Shown here piece by piece: positions 23,059 to 32,029 of a DNA stretch of 64,000 nt (positions within the stretch are counted from its first letter, which is position 1; each line of letters starts with the position of its first letter). The DNA is from Sabellastarte sp. h YS-2021. Its lineage: Eukaryota > Annelida > Polychaeta > Sabellida > Sabellidae. The notes below the pieces were generated by a model that was not told the DNA's origin, did not search any database, and saw only the letters and a program-made list of their open reading frames with translations. Location of the stretch: the NCBI GenBank assembly GCA_964017235.1, contig OZ024940.1, positions 22,883,615-22,947,614 on the forward strand, in the 5' to 3' direction. The position numbers and the translations under genes were made by a program.

Positions 23059-25081
23059 CTCCTTAAAAGCCTCCCTCAGTCCACCAGTAGGAGGTCGCCT
23101 CCGTTCTTTCAGAAGAGACTGACAAACAAACTTCAAACGTGTTAAACATTATCACCAATGGCTACGTACTGCCATTCCTTTCAAAGCCAAATTTGGTCAG
23201 ATTCCCTCTGATCCTGTCAGAGTACAAGGCCCGTCAAAAAGACCAAGCCCTGGCCACTTGTATCCAGTCTCTTCTGTCAAAGAACGCAATCAAAAGGGTG
23301 GAAAATGTAAAATCTCTCGGGTTTTACAGTCGCCTGTTCCTAGTACCCAAGCCTCACCAAAGGTGGAGGACAGTCATAGACCTAAGCAGGCTCAACACTT
23401 TCCTGCATGTAGAAAAGTTCAAAATGGAAACTCCAGAGTCCATCAGGACCTCCCGATAGATTTGTCGGACGCTTACCTGCACATCCCCATCCATCCGTAC
23501 TCAAGGAAATACCTAAGGTTTTGCTACAAGTCACAGGTGTTCCAGTTCACCTCCCTCCCATTCGGACTAGCCACAGCCCCCCAGGTCTTTACAATGATTG
23601 TAAAGGAAGTGAAACTAATGGCCCTCTCCAGAGGACTCAGACTTCACCAATACCTGGACGACTGGCTGATCAGGTCCCAGTCCCAGGAGGAAGCCCAAGT
23701 GAACACTCAGGCGGTGGTAGACCTAACCCAGTCCTTGGGTTGGATAATAAATCAGGAAAAATCAGAACTGAAACCCACTCAGGTGTTTTTGTTCGTGGGC
23801 TACGAATACCATCTAGATTCAGCCCTTGTAAAACCCACTCAAGGGAGATGGCTCAAACTTCAGGATTTGATCCAAAGACTCAAGTCAAAACATGTTTTGA
23901 CTGCAAGATGTTTGATGTCGCTAATTGGGTTGCTTGCCTCAACGGAGAAAATGGTCCCGGAGAGACGCCTTCACATGAGACCCTTTCAGTTTCATCTCAA
24001 GGAGCACTGGAGATATCCTCAGTTGCTGGACAGCCTCCTTCCTTGGACAGAAGCCATTGCAGCACACCTAGACTGTTGGCAAAATCCCTCAAACGTGATG
24101 AAAGGTGCAGACCTTCATCCCAAAGACCACAGTATCCAACTCTTTACAGACGCCTCAAACGAAGGTTGGGGCGCTCACTTAGATCAAAGTTCTACAAAGG
24201 GTCTGTGGTCAGATCGGGAAAAAAGGCTACACATAAACGTCCTAGAATTGAAGGCAGTCTCACTGGCCCTTCGAAACTTCAAGGACCAGTGCCAGAACCA
24301 AACAGTGCTAGTTGCAACGGACAACTCAACAGTGGTAGCCTACATCAAAAAACAAGGAGGAACTCACTCAGCAGAGATGTGTGCTCTCCTGTGGAGGATT
24401 ATGACCTGGTGCCATCACTATCACATAACATTGAAAGCCAGACACATTCCAGGGTGCCTGAATGTGATGGCCGACCTTCTATCCAGGTCAAACCAAGTAC
24501 AGTCAACAGAATGGTCACTACATCTGCAGGTATTCAAACAGATCTGCCAAAAGTGGTTCACACCTCATGTAGACTTATTTGCCACTCATCTGAACCACAA
24601 ACTTCCACTGTACGTATCTCCTGACCCAGACCCAAAGGCTTGGGACATAGATGCTCTGAACATAGACTGGACGAGTCTCACTGCCTATGCTTACCCTCCT
24701 ACGGCTCTCCTTCACAAGGTGATCCAAAAGATCAAGCAATGCCATTGCCTGATCATCCTAATAGCCCCAGGCTGGCCAGGAATGCCCTGGTTTTGGGACC
24801 TAGTGCAGCTCTCAACAGAGATCCCACTACAACTCCCAGTGTCAACGACCCTACTCAAACAGTCCCACAAGTATGTGTTCCACAACAACCCGCAACAGCT
24901 CAACCTCCACGCCTGGTGTGAAGGAGGCGACAACTCCAAGAACAAGGCTTCTCTGTGGAGGTGGCAGAGAGAATTGCTGCTCCTCAGCGGTCATCAACAA
25001 GGACCATCTACAAGTCAAAGTGGGCCCTATTTGAAAAATGGTGCAGAGAAAATTCGGTGGATTTCTCCACTCCATCTGTGA
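23059..25081 (+). pseudogene. A-4 RT-RNase H-Dam-like methyltransferase ORF (near-intact, frameshifted)
   Basis: The RT N-terminal block (S-R-L-F-L-V-P-K-P, V-I-D-L-S-R-L-N) lies at 23139-23459. About 25 bp have been lost near 23453, removing the segment around W-V-S-S-I and shifting frame. From there one frame is open to 25081: A-Y-L-H-I-P, F-T-S-L-P-F-G-L, Y-L-D-D-W-L-I (about 23655), RNase H T-D-A-S (24140), L-E-L-K-A (24245), A-T-D-N (24316) and M-A-D-L-L-S-R (24468). The methyltransferase-like block D-L-F-A-T to A-P-G-W-P-G-M-P-W (24570-24790) follows. A second 8-bp loss near 23125 also shifts the frame. It overlaps the YR gene at its 3' end. Confidence 0.88.
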
Positions 25082-26118
25082 AACAAATCTCAGATTTTTT
25101 CATGTACCTGTACCAAGACCTAAACAGGCGCCCCTCGACCATTGATGGTTACAGGACTGCAATCGTTGACACTTTGGGCCCAACGGCCCACCATATTGCA
25201 CACAATACAGACCTTCATAGGTTACTCTCCACTTTGCACAGGGATCGTCCAAAAAGTTCCAGAAATCTTCCTAAGTGGAACCTTTCTGTTGTTCTCAATG
25301 AGCTCATGAAAGCACCTTTTGAGCCTATGAAAGACACAGACCTCAAACATATTACCCTCAAAACTGCTTTCTTGCTAGCTTTGGCCTCCGGCAAACGCCG
25401 CAGCGAAATCCATGCCTGGGTCGCAAACAAAGTATCTAATCTAGGCCAATGGGAAAAGGTTGCCTTGTTCCCTTCTTCTGACTGCATAGCCAAAAACCAA
25501 CTAGCAAGAGAAGGTTCTCGAAGTGTGTCTCCGCTGACTATTCCTGCTTTGACTACCATTGTAGATAGACAATTCAAAGAAAACAGGACTCTGTGTCCGG
25601 TGCGGGCCCTGAGGTACCATATGGATTGGACCAAAGACCTGAGAGGGTCTCGGTCCCTCCTTTTCATCTCCTTCAAGAAAGGACATACCTCAGACATCAG
25701 ACCCGCTACTCTCTCTTTCTGGTTGAAACAAACCATCCTACTTTGTTATAAACAAGCAGACCAACAAGCCTTGGACTTGGTCCAAGTTAAAGCACATGAC
25801 ATTCGGGCCTTCGCGGCCTCTAAAGCCTTTTACGGTGGGGTATCGGTGGACCAAATCATGCAAGCCTGTCACAGGAAAGCTCAGAACACATTTACAAATT
25901 TTTACCTAAAAGACCTTACTTGGTCAGACAACGACAACAATATGTATCTGGGACCCGTGGTGGCGGCACAACAAGTCCTAGATCCTTCCCCTCAGACCAG
26001 TTGTCCTCGGAAAGAAAAAAGGGGGGGGGGGGGGGGGGGGCACATCTGCTACAACCAAGTCTTCAGGAGTCTATCCCAGGATCTAGGTATTCTTTTACCT
26101 TCAAGATGTTACGGGTAA
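24955..26118 (+). CDS. A-4 tyrosine recombinase (open, active-site W replaced)
   Basis: 387 codons without a stop. The first catalytic Arg is in S-G-K-R-R-S-E-I-H (about 25388), H-D-I-R is at about 25796, and the Tyr is in N-F-Y-L-K-D. The usual C-H-W motif reads C-H-R (about 25866-25874), and the following His-Asn is Gln-Asn, so activity is doubtful. A 20-G run (26021-26040) near the C-terminus is the longest in the window and would encode poly-Gly. The same frame is open upstream across much of the RT gene, apart from two TGA codons (24622 and 24919), so the start is uncertain. Confidence 0.85.
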   Translation: MEVAERIAAPQRSSTRTIYKSKWALFEKWCRENSVDFSTPSVKQISDFFMYLYQDLNRRPSTIDGYRTAIVDTLGPTAHHIAHNTDLHRLLSTLHRDRPKSSRNLPKWNLSVVLNELMKAPFEPMKDTDLKHITLKTAFLLALASGKRRSEIHAWVANKVSNLGQWEKVALFPSSDCIAKNQLAREGSRSVSPLTIPALTTIVDRQFKENRTLCPVRALRYHMDWTKDLRGSRSLLFISFKKGHTSDIRPATLSFWLKQTILLCYKQADQQALDLVQVKAHDIRAFAASKAFYGGVSVDQIMQACHRKAQNTFTNFYLKDLTWSDNDNNMYLGPVVAAQQVLDPSPQTSCPRKEKRGGGGGGHICYNQVFRSLSQDLGILLPSRCYG

Positions 26119-26316
26119 GGTCATTTTGTTTTTTAGTTTATCAAAGTAATTTGTATTAAGGACTTATTAAGTTGTCATTAATCTCATATTCAGGTGGCAA
26201 AAATTTTATGAGAATTCCAACCATTGAGCTGGTCTGTCACTCGTGAAGGGCCCCTAGGGACCCTTAGACCTCTAAGTGAGCACTGCTGCACTTCTGTCCT
26301 ACAATCAAAACATCTA

Positions 26317-26396
26317 GACAATTTCAACACTGTCTCTCATTCTATTTAGGTTTTTGGCTATTCACAGGCCCGGTCTTCTGGATTGGGGCACTGTAA
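26317..26396 (+). other. A-4 3' UTR hairpin pair
   Basis: Same position as the pair at 13352-13431. Stem 1 is GACAA / CTGTC with one mismatch. Stem 2 is ACAG / CTGT plus an inner CCCGGTC / GATTGGG with loop TTCTG. Pairing is kept through G-U wobbles. It lies about 200-280 bp after the YR stop. Confidence 0.5.
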
Positions 26397-26510
26397 ACGG
26401 GACTCAGACTGGTATTTCTGACACTATTTCTAATATATATTACTTCAAATCTAAGAAAAATTGACATATCTTCCAGTCTCAGCTGTAATCCCGCCACCGG
26501 CCATTGGATT

Positions 26511-26866
26511 CAGCATTGAGTCCCACATGGTAAGCTATTGTAGCGTAATAAAATTGAAAATTTTAATTACTTAAATATAGCTTTTATAAGCTACAAGCTT
26601 ACCATTTGGGACTCAGAAGAATCCCACCCTGCCTCCTCGCTGTTTACAGCTGAGGGGTAGGTTTTAGAAAATTTCAACGAAAAAGTAGGGGGATTGGTCA
26701 GAAGTTATCACGTGACGACAACTAGAGGCTACGGCCAAAAATAAATGTCTATTTTTCTTAGACGTTGGCCATGATGCCTTGTGGCCATCCGAGAACAGCA
26801 TTGAGTCCCACATGGTAAGCTTGTAGCTTATAAAAGCTACATTTAAGTAATTAAAATTTTCAAATT
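26511..26866 (+). repeat. A-4 internal complementary region and right inverted repeat
   Basis: The ICR (26511-26613) is followed by the right repeat, with the inverted TCACGTGA and CCAAT-like sequences and a TAGCTTATAAAAGCTA terminal hairpin. The repeat variants match the A-4 left end and no other copy. Confidence 0.88.
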
Positions 26867-27209
26867 AAGGATTTATCAAGTTGTCATTAATCTCATGTTC
26901 GGTGGCGAAAATTTATGAGAATTCCAACCATTGGGCTGGTTTTTCACTCGTGGATGGGCCATAAGGGCCCTTACACCTCTAAAGTGAGCACGGCTGCACT
27001 TCTCTCCTACAATGAAAACATCTTGACAGTTTTAGCACTGTCATTCATTCTATTCAGGTTTTTGGCTCTTTACAGACCCGGTCTTCGGGATTGGGGCACT
27101 GTAAACGGGACTCAGACTAGTATTTCTAAACATTTATTCTAACCTATTACTTCAAAATCTAAGAAAAATTGACGTATCTTCCAGTCTCAGCTGTAATCCC
27201 TCCACTGTG

Positions 27210-28249
27210 CGGTTGGATTCAGCATTCAGTCCCACATGGTAAGCTATTGTAGCGCAATAAAATTGAAAATTTTAATTACTTAAATGTAGCTTTTATAAGC
27301 TACAAGCTTACCATGTGGGACTGAGGAGAGTCCCACCCTGCCTCCCTGCTGTATTACAGCTGAGGGGTATGGGTTTAAATCTCAACGAGAAAAGTTGTAA
27401 CATAAGGGGCAGATCACGTGACGACAACCTGCGGCTACGGCCAAGTATAAATGTCTTTTTTCTTAGACGTTGTCGTGATGCCTCGCGGCAACCAGTAAGG
27501 CATTCAATCCCACATGGTAAGCTTGTAGCTTATAAAAGCTACATTTAAGTAATTAAGATTTTCAATTTAAAGTTGGCCGTAGCCTCAAGTTGTCGTCACG
27601 TGATAACTTCTGACCAATCGCCCTACTTTCTCATTGGCCATGTGAACTGGTAGCTTTCTGTAATTTATACAGACACTTTCATTTATATCTCAGCATATAC
27701 GTATTGTTGGAGGTTTATTTTTGGTTATTTCTTTTATTATATAACATAGATTATTCTGTAAAATTTCCGTTTTGACAGGATAAGTATTTTCTTTAATATT
27801 GCGTGATTTGAGTTTTCCTCAGTTCAGGCTTTTTAGTACGTAATTTTATTGCGTTTAAAATGTCTTCTCAGCAATCGAATAAAGACAAACTGAGATCTAA
27901 CAAATGCAGGCATTTTTGTTTCCCTTTTGATGTACATAATTACTGCCCTACCTGTAGGGAATCTGGCAAGGGTGACCTGTGTCACCTTTGAAACTCCTTG
28001 TCCAATTTGTGTTTCTTTTACAGAAGAACAAATGCAAAAAATTGCACAAAGGAAGCGGTACATCAAGAAACAAAAAGGCAATACTGTTAGTTCTAAAGAT
28101 GATGAACTTGATCTATTAGGGGACAACATTGAATCTTTTACTGGTACTAATGCAGACCTTGAGAGTGCTGCTGACAACTTATTTACCTCACCCCCACGTC
28201 CCCAGCCCCTACCCTTCAGTTCTTCATCACTTAAAACACCTGCAAAAAA
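27210..28249 (+). repeat. 1,040-bp tract duplicated from 47065-48104
   Basis: Compared by eye, this segment is the same as 47065-48104 (constant offset 19,855) with a single visible difference (A at 28226, G at 48081). It contains an ICR, a complete right repeat of A-5 type, the point where that repeat meets the A-6 leader (27568/27569), and the A-6 gag start up to the Pro-rich linker. Outside the tract the two loci diverge at once. At 28250 it jumps into the cognate right repeat of A-2. It contains a gag fragment (ATG at 27860) with the same frame-shifting loss as A-6. Confidence 0.9.
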
Positions 28250-28443
28250 CGTCTTAAAAATTTCAACAAGAAAGTAGGACGAGAGGTCAAAGACGAGAGG
28301 CTACGGCCAGCTATAAATGTCTGTTTTTCTTAGACGTTGGCCTGATGACAACGGCCATCTGAGAACAGCATTCAGTCCCACATGGTAAGCTTGTAGCTTA
28401 TAAAAGCTACATTTAAGTACATGTAATTAAAATTTTCAATTTT

Positions 28444-30760
28444 GTAGATCATAGTCTTTTTGCCCATCGTGTCACAAATGTCCACAGTGCTGCATGAAAA
28501 CCTCATGTGGTGGACCAACTGCAAAAAGTTGGCAAGTCTGGCAAAACGTGAGCTTGAATACAAGGGTGGTCTCCATCCTAAAGGAAGGGTACAATCTACC
28601 CTTCAAAATAAGATCCCCCCCTATGACAAGGTTACCTCTGATAATCGGCGGATATGCCAATCCCCTGAGGGAAGAAGTTCAGAGGAACAGCTATCTGCAT
28701 TCTCTGATAGAAAAACAAGGAGTGGAAAAGGTCATAGTTTGGTCTTCTCTGGGCTTCTACAGAAAGTTGTTCCTGGTTCCAAAACCAAAGAAGTGGAGAC
28801 CAATTATGGATCTAAGCACACTGAGCGTATATGTCAAGACAGAATCTTTGAAGATGGATACCCCAAAAGTAATAAGACTCTCCCTTTGAGAAGGAGAGTA
28901 GGTCACCTGCCTAGATTTTAGCAATGCTTATTTCCACATCTCTAGAAGTCCTGGTTCAAGAATTGTCCAAAGGTTCCCTTTAAATGGTCTGGCCTTTCAG
29001 TGCAGAGTTCTTCCCTTTGGCCCTTTGGAGTTTACAAGAGTAGTAAAGAAAGTGAAACTCATAGCTCATTCCAAGGGTATAAGGATTGACCAGTACCTAG
29101 ACGACTGGTTTGCTGAGAGCCCCTTGTTGCCAACAAATAACCCTGACCATCTTGGCCCTAGGCTAAGAGCAGGGTTGGTAGGTGAACACGAACATTTCGA
29201 AACTTTTCCCCTAATAAGTTTTCAACTTTGTGAGACACCATTTTGACCTCTCCCAAGGTCTGATAAAACCTGCAAAAAGGTCTCTAGTCAAAGCCAGAAA
29301 GCAAACTGCACATAAACTCCCGAGAGCTAAAAGCAGTTCTACGAAGTTGGATTACTTGTTTTGGGGGCCAGATCATTTGGTTGAGACAGACCACACAACA
29401 GTAGTAACGTACATCAACATGGAGGGGGTTTGAGATAAGGCTCTCTCTGGGCCCTTCTCTGGAGACTGCTTTTGTGGTGCAACCTCAGACAAATAGTGTT
29501 GAGGGCCAGACACATTCCAGGTTACCTAAATATGTTAGTAGACAAACTGTCAAGACACAAGCAGGTGACACGAACCAAGTGATCCCTGCAGCAGCAGATG
29601 TTCAACCACCTGTGTTTTTAAATAGCACACACCTCAGGTGGACCTGTTTGCCACCAGGTTTAGCGACAAAGTACCCAAGTTAGTTTCCCAGATCAGAAAG
29701 CTTTAGAAGTGGAGGCTCTAAGCTTCTTCTGAGAAAAGTGGTCACCCAAGTGGACCACCGTTGCAAAAAAATGATCCTGGGAAAAAGTGGTCACCAAAGT
29801 GTACCACGGTTGCAAAAGAATGATCTTAGGAAAAGTGGTCGTCAAAGTGGACCACGGTTGCAAAAGAATGATCCTTCGAAAAGTGGTCACCAAAGTGGAC
29901 CATGGTTGTAAAAGAATGATCCTAATTCCACCGGGCTGGCCAAACATGCCCTGGTTCTGAGATCAGGTAAAACTGTCAGTTCTAGCGCTACTCTCTCTGT
30001 CAAGTCTGACTCAAATGTTTCACAAGTGTCCACACAGGGACCTCAGGAACCTGAATCTTCATGCTTGGCTCCTAGAGCCACAGCCTTTTAAAAACACCAG
30101 AGGGGTCTATGAGTCAAAATGGTCCATTTTTGTCTAATGGGGCGAATCAAATCAGGTGGACTTCAGACCACCTTCCACAAAACAGATTTCAGATGTTTGC
30201 CTACTTCTTTTCCAGGAGAAAAACCTCTAACCTAGCAACATTGATGGTTAAAGGACTGCTATTGCTGATAAGGTTGGTAAATTTTGGTAATTTGGTAATT
30301 GATAAGGTTGGATATCCCATTATGGAACATGTCCCTTGTTCTTCATCGGTTAACCAGGCCTCTGTTTGAACCTCTTATGAAGGCTTCACTTAAGCACTTA
30401 ATGTTCAAGACTGTTTTCCTTCTGGCTTGAGGTTCAGGCAATCGAAATTTATGCTTGGCTCAATAATAACATTAGACATCAAGAAGTCTCCTTATACCCC
30501 TCACCCAGCTTATCTAAGAACCAGTTGGCTAGGGATGGACCATAATGTGTAACCCCAGTTCTCATTCCAGCTCTGGCTCCTACACTTCAGAGGTCCTTCA
30601 AGGAAAATAGAACACTCTGTCCAGTCAGAGCGTTTACGATACTACTTGGCCAAGAAAGAGAATCTTAGAGAAGGTAAGGAATCAGTCCTTGTCTCATTCA
30701 ATAAAAGTTTTGCCAAGGAAAATTTGAACAGTTGTCAATAAAGTCCCCTGAACTGCCCTC
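28444..30760 (+). pseudogene. C-1 RT-RNase H-methyltransferase and tyrosine recombinase remnants
   Basis: The second half of C-1. A Cys cluster opens it (C-P-S-C-H-K-C-P-Q-C-C, then T-S-C, about 28459-28512) in the frame matching the family B YR frame. RT traces are L-F-L-V-P-K-P-K (28766), L-P-F-G-P (29012) and Q-Y-L-D-D-W (29092). RNase H is largely deleted, with traces near 29300-29420. The methyltransferase-like region is expanded by a 48-bp repeat and ends with P-P-G-W-P-N-M-P-W (about 29930). YR traces are a helical N-terminus near 30130 and a mutated catalytic block near 30430. Deletions and stops are frequent. It is dead. Confidence 0.8.
29734..29923 (+). repeat. 48-bp x 4 in-frame tandem repeat within C-1 methyltransferase remnant
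   Basis: Four copies of a unit starting AAAAGTGGTCACCAAAGTGG and ending in AAAAGAATGATCCT, 48-49 bp each. One unit aligns with the family B codons K-V-V-x-K-L-x-x-x-x-C-K-R-x-I-L, so the repeat arose by amplification of 16 codons of the methyltransferase-like domain. In family B this segment occurs once. Confidence 0.85.
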
Positions 30761-30774
30761 CACCCCTCCCATCC

Positions 30775-30923
30775 ACTGGGTAGTTATTCTGCATTTGTCC
30801 TCTAGGTAAGATGTATTAACACAATAAAATGGGAAATTAAAAAAAAAAAATGAATTCAATTTTTATGAGCTAATACCTTACCTATTAGACAAAGAGTTGC
30901 CATCCCTACCTTCACGCAATTAT
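30775..30923 (+). repeat. C-1 internal complementary region
   Basis: GGTAGTTATTCTGCATTTGT and AAGATGTATTAACACAATAA, followed by an AT-rich stretch and TTATGAGCTAATACCTTACC, parallel the ICR of family B at 19265, 41270 and 54225. It joins complements of the C-1 left and right termini with visible decay. Confidence 0.75.
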
Positions 30924-30934
30924 ACTAGTCAAAG

Positions 30935-31175
30935 CCACGGTGGGGCCATGGTGGCAGAGTGGTAACACTCTCGCCTCCCACCTCTGAGGCCGGGGTTCGA
31001 TCCCTGTCGAGGCCTTATGTGGGAAAGATGGTAGTTGCTTGCTGTTGGTCGGCAGTTTACAGTACAGAACCCTAGCGAACTCTATGTACTGGTTTCCTCT
31101 GCCCTTCCAACTACCCGTCGTGATATGACCTGTACAGTGTTGAAAGCGACGTAAAACCCCAAATAAATAAATAAA
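30935..31175 (+). mobile_element. tRNA-derived SINE with 11-bp target duplication
   Basis: A tRNA-like head has a pol III A box TGGCAGAGTGG (30952-30962) and B box GGTTCGATCC (30994-31003). A unique body follows, then a 3' part ending GACGTAAAACCCCAAATAAA with an (AAAT)n tail. It is flanked by perfect direct repeats ACTAGTCAAAG at 30924-30934 and 31176-31186. The 3' part resembles the conserved tail of SINEs reported from molluscs and other invertebrates (recognition from memory; a database search would be needed). It sits between the C-1 ICR and right repeat, so it is younger than C-1. Confidence 0.92.
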
Positions 31176-31186
31176 ACTAGTCAAAG

Positions 31187-31424
31187 GGGACATAAAGGTA
31201 GGAAACAAAATGAGGAAGTGTGTTGCTCCATCTAGCGAGAGTGTGGGGCATTATGGCCACCTGGTAAATAAACAGGACATTACTGGTCTTGGCCAGAGTC
31301 CAGCTCGAGACTTTTTTCCCAACCTTTGGTGAGATTGGTAGCACGACAGTTGAATGCATTAGTCCACCATGTTAAGTAGTAATTTATAAAAATTTAGTTT
31401 ACTTTTTTAAAATTTTCATTTCTT
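31187..31424 (+). repeat. C-1 right inverted terminal repeat
   Basis: Reverse complement of the left repeat at about 350-560, ending in ...TTTTTAAAATTTTCATTTC. The last 50 bp parallel the family B right end (AAAATTTAATTTACTTATTA type). The 187 bp from 31425 to the exon at 31612 are intron, with no gene seen. Confidence 0.75.
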
Positions 31425-31611
31425 TTTCATCTTTTTTCATTGCCTGTTTTTGGTGACTCTAAATTGAGTCCAGATCAGATATTGTCGCGGGCCTTTTCTT
31501 GGAAAAGTCCGCTGAAACAGTGCCCCAAAGTTGCCAATTGAATCCTAACTTTTAGTCTATAAAATTCACTTTCTCATAGTAATGTTGTCTCCTATGTATT
31601 TTTTATTCCAG

Positions 31612-31809
31612 CTGGTTATCGGCGACTTTGGGCTGAGTCCAGACCAGCAGAGGCTACAGATGGCAATCTGGAGCATCATGGCCGCTCCCATGTTTATCTC
31701 CGCAGACGTGAGAACCATGCCTCTCGAGTCCAAGGCCATTTTACAAAACAAGCTGGCTATAGCCATCAGTCAGGACCCATTGGGGGCCATGGGCACCCAG
31801 GTGGCCGTG
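31612..31809 (+). CDS. GH27 alpha-galactosidase / alpha-N-acetylgalactosaminidase, penultimate exon
   Basis: The enzyme hydrolyses terminal alpha-galactose or alpha-GalNAc from glycolipids and glycoproteins in the lysosome. This 198-bp, 66-codon exon begins L-V-I-G-D-F-G-L-S after TTTATTCCAG and ends before GTAGGT, both phase 0. It encodes Q-M-A-I-W-S-I-M-A-A-P-M-F, characteristic of the end of the (beta/alpha)8 barrel in GLA/NAGA, and the linker A-I-S-Q-D-P-L-G. From memory, the equivalent human GLA exon has the same length and limits. The catalytic Asp residues lie in earlier exons outside the window. An alternative donor (CAG/GTGGCC at 31800) would remove three codons. GLA and NAGA cannot be told apart from this part. 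Confidence 0.93.
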
Positions 31810-32029
31810 GTAGGTTTTACATTTGCTTTTTGTCGCTATTACAAAAGTCGGGGATACTCTGGTTTTAGCACGGTCACGCCGCCACCACTGCTGCTGCAAC
31901 AGAGATTTGCTGTAAAAACAATATGTGATAACGTAAATAATCTTTCAAAGGTGTTCACCCACTCTTTTGTGAAGTATAACATTAAGTTTGAAAGTTGTAG
32001 AACAAAAGGAACCTTAGGTATAGTGCCTC

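Larger units (their letters stand above)
20503..26866 (+). mobile_element. A-4: family A DIRS element (about 6.4 kb) in the 3' region of A-2
   Basis: The left end TTTTTATTACACTACAATAGC is at 20503 and the right end ...TTAAAATTTTCAAATT at about 26866. Left repeat, ICR and right repeat share the variant GACTCAATGC / GCATTGAGTC. The target was the A-2 3' UTR: ...CAAGAATATATG / AAGGATTTATCAAG. Gag is open after one shift, RT/RH has two small deletions, and YR is open with one active-site change. Confidence 0.92.
2292..28443 (+). mobile_element. A-2: family A DIRS element inserted in C-1 and itself split three times
   Basis: The left repeat starts at 2292 (TTTTATTGCGCTACAATAGC) and its cognate right repeat ends at 28443. 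The pairing is diagnostic: both share an unusual variant (GTAGGACGAGAGGTCAAAG on the right, its complement on the left) that no other copy has. The body is in three pieces, 2292-7056, 19649-20502 and 26867-28443, interrupted by B-1 and A-4. The last piece contains a foreign 1,040-bp tract (27210-28249) copied from the A-5/A-6 junction. The 5' leader 2292-2676 carries no ORF. Confidence 0.9.
341..31424 (+). mobile_element. C-1: decayed family C DIRS element, split by 26 kb of later insertions
   Basis: An old DIRS element whose two halves lie at 341-2291 and 28444-31424, separated by A-2 and everything nested in it. The left end starts TTTTATTGCATTAATACATC, close to the family B end TTTTATTGCGTTAATACATC. 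The outer repeats match each other in inverted orientation: the stretch around 430-530 is the reverse complement of about 31200-31310. Gag homology stops at 2291 and pol homology resumes at 28444 in the order expected from family B. All its ORFs are broken by stops and indels, so it is the oldest element here. It ends about 190 bp before a host exon. Confidence 0.85.

Noticed and set aside
25215-25736. Minus-strand ORF of 173 codons
   Set aside because: It is antisense to the A-4 recombinase, with no recognisable protein features; a shadow of codon bias.
26021-26040. G run as telomeric or rDNA sequence
   Set aside because: It is a homopolymer at the same place in the YR 3' end of every family A copy, with no telomere unit.
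30945-31020. Possible functional tRNA gene
   Set aside because: A and B boxes are present, but the head is imperfect, a long tail follows, and the unit is flanked by an 11-bp target duplication, so it is a SINE.
1-31424. Upstream GH27 exons hidden between transposons
   Set aside because: I looked for the conserved GH27 motifs (W-G-W and the catalytic Asp blocks) in the non-element gaps and found none; almost all bases are assigned to elements.
31582-31611. ATG-led start of a gene at 31582
   Set aside because: It is intron sequence running into the exon. The acceptor TTTATTCCAG and family homology place the exon start at 31612.
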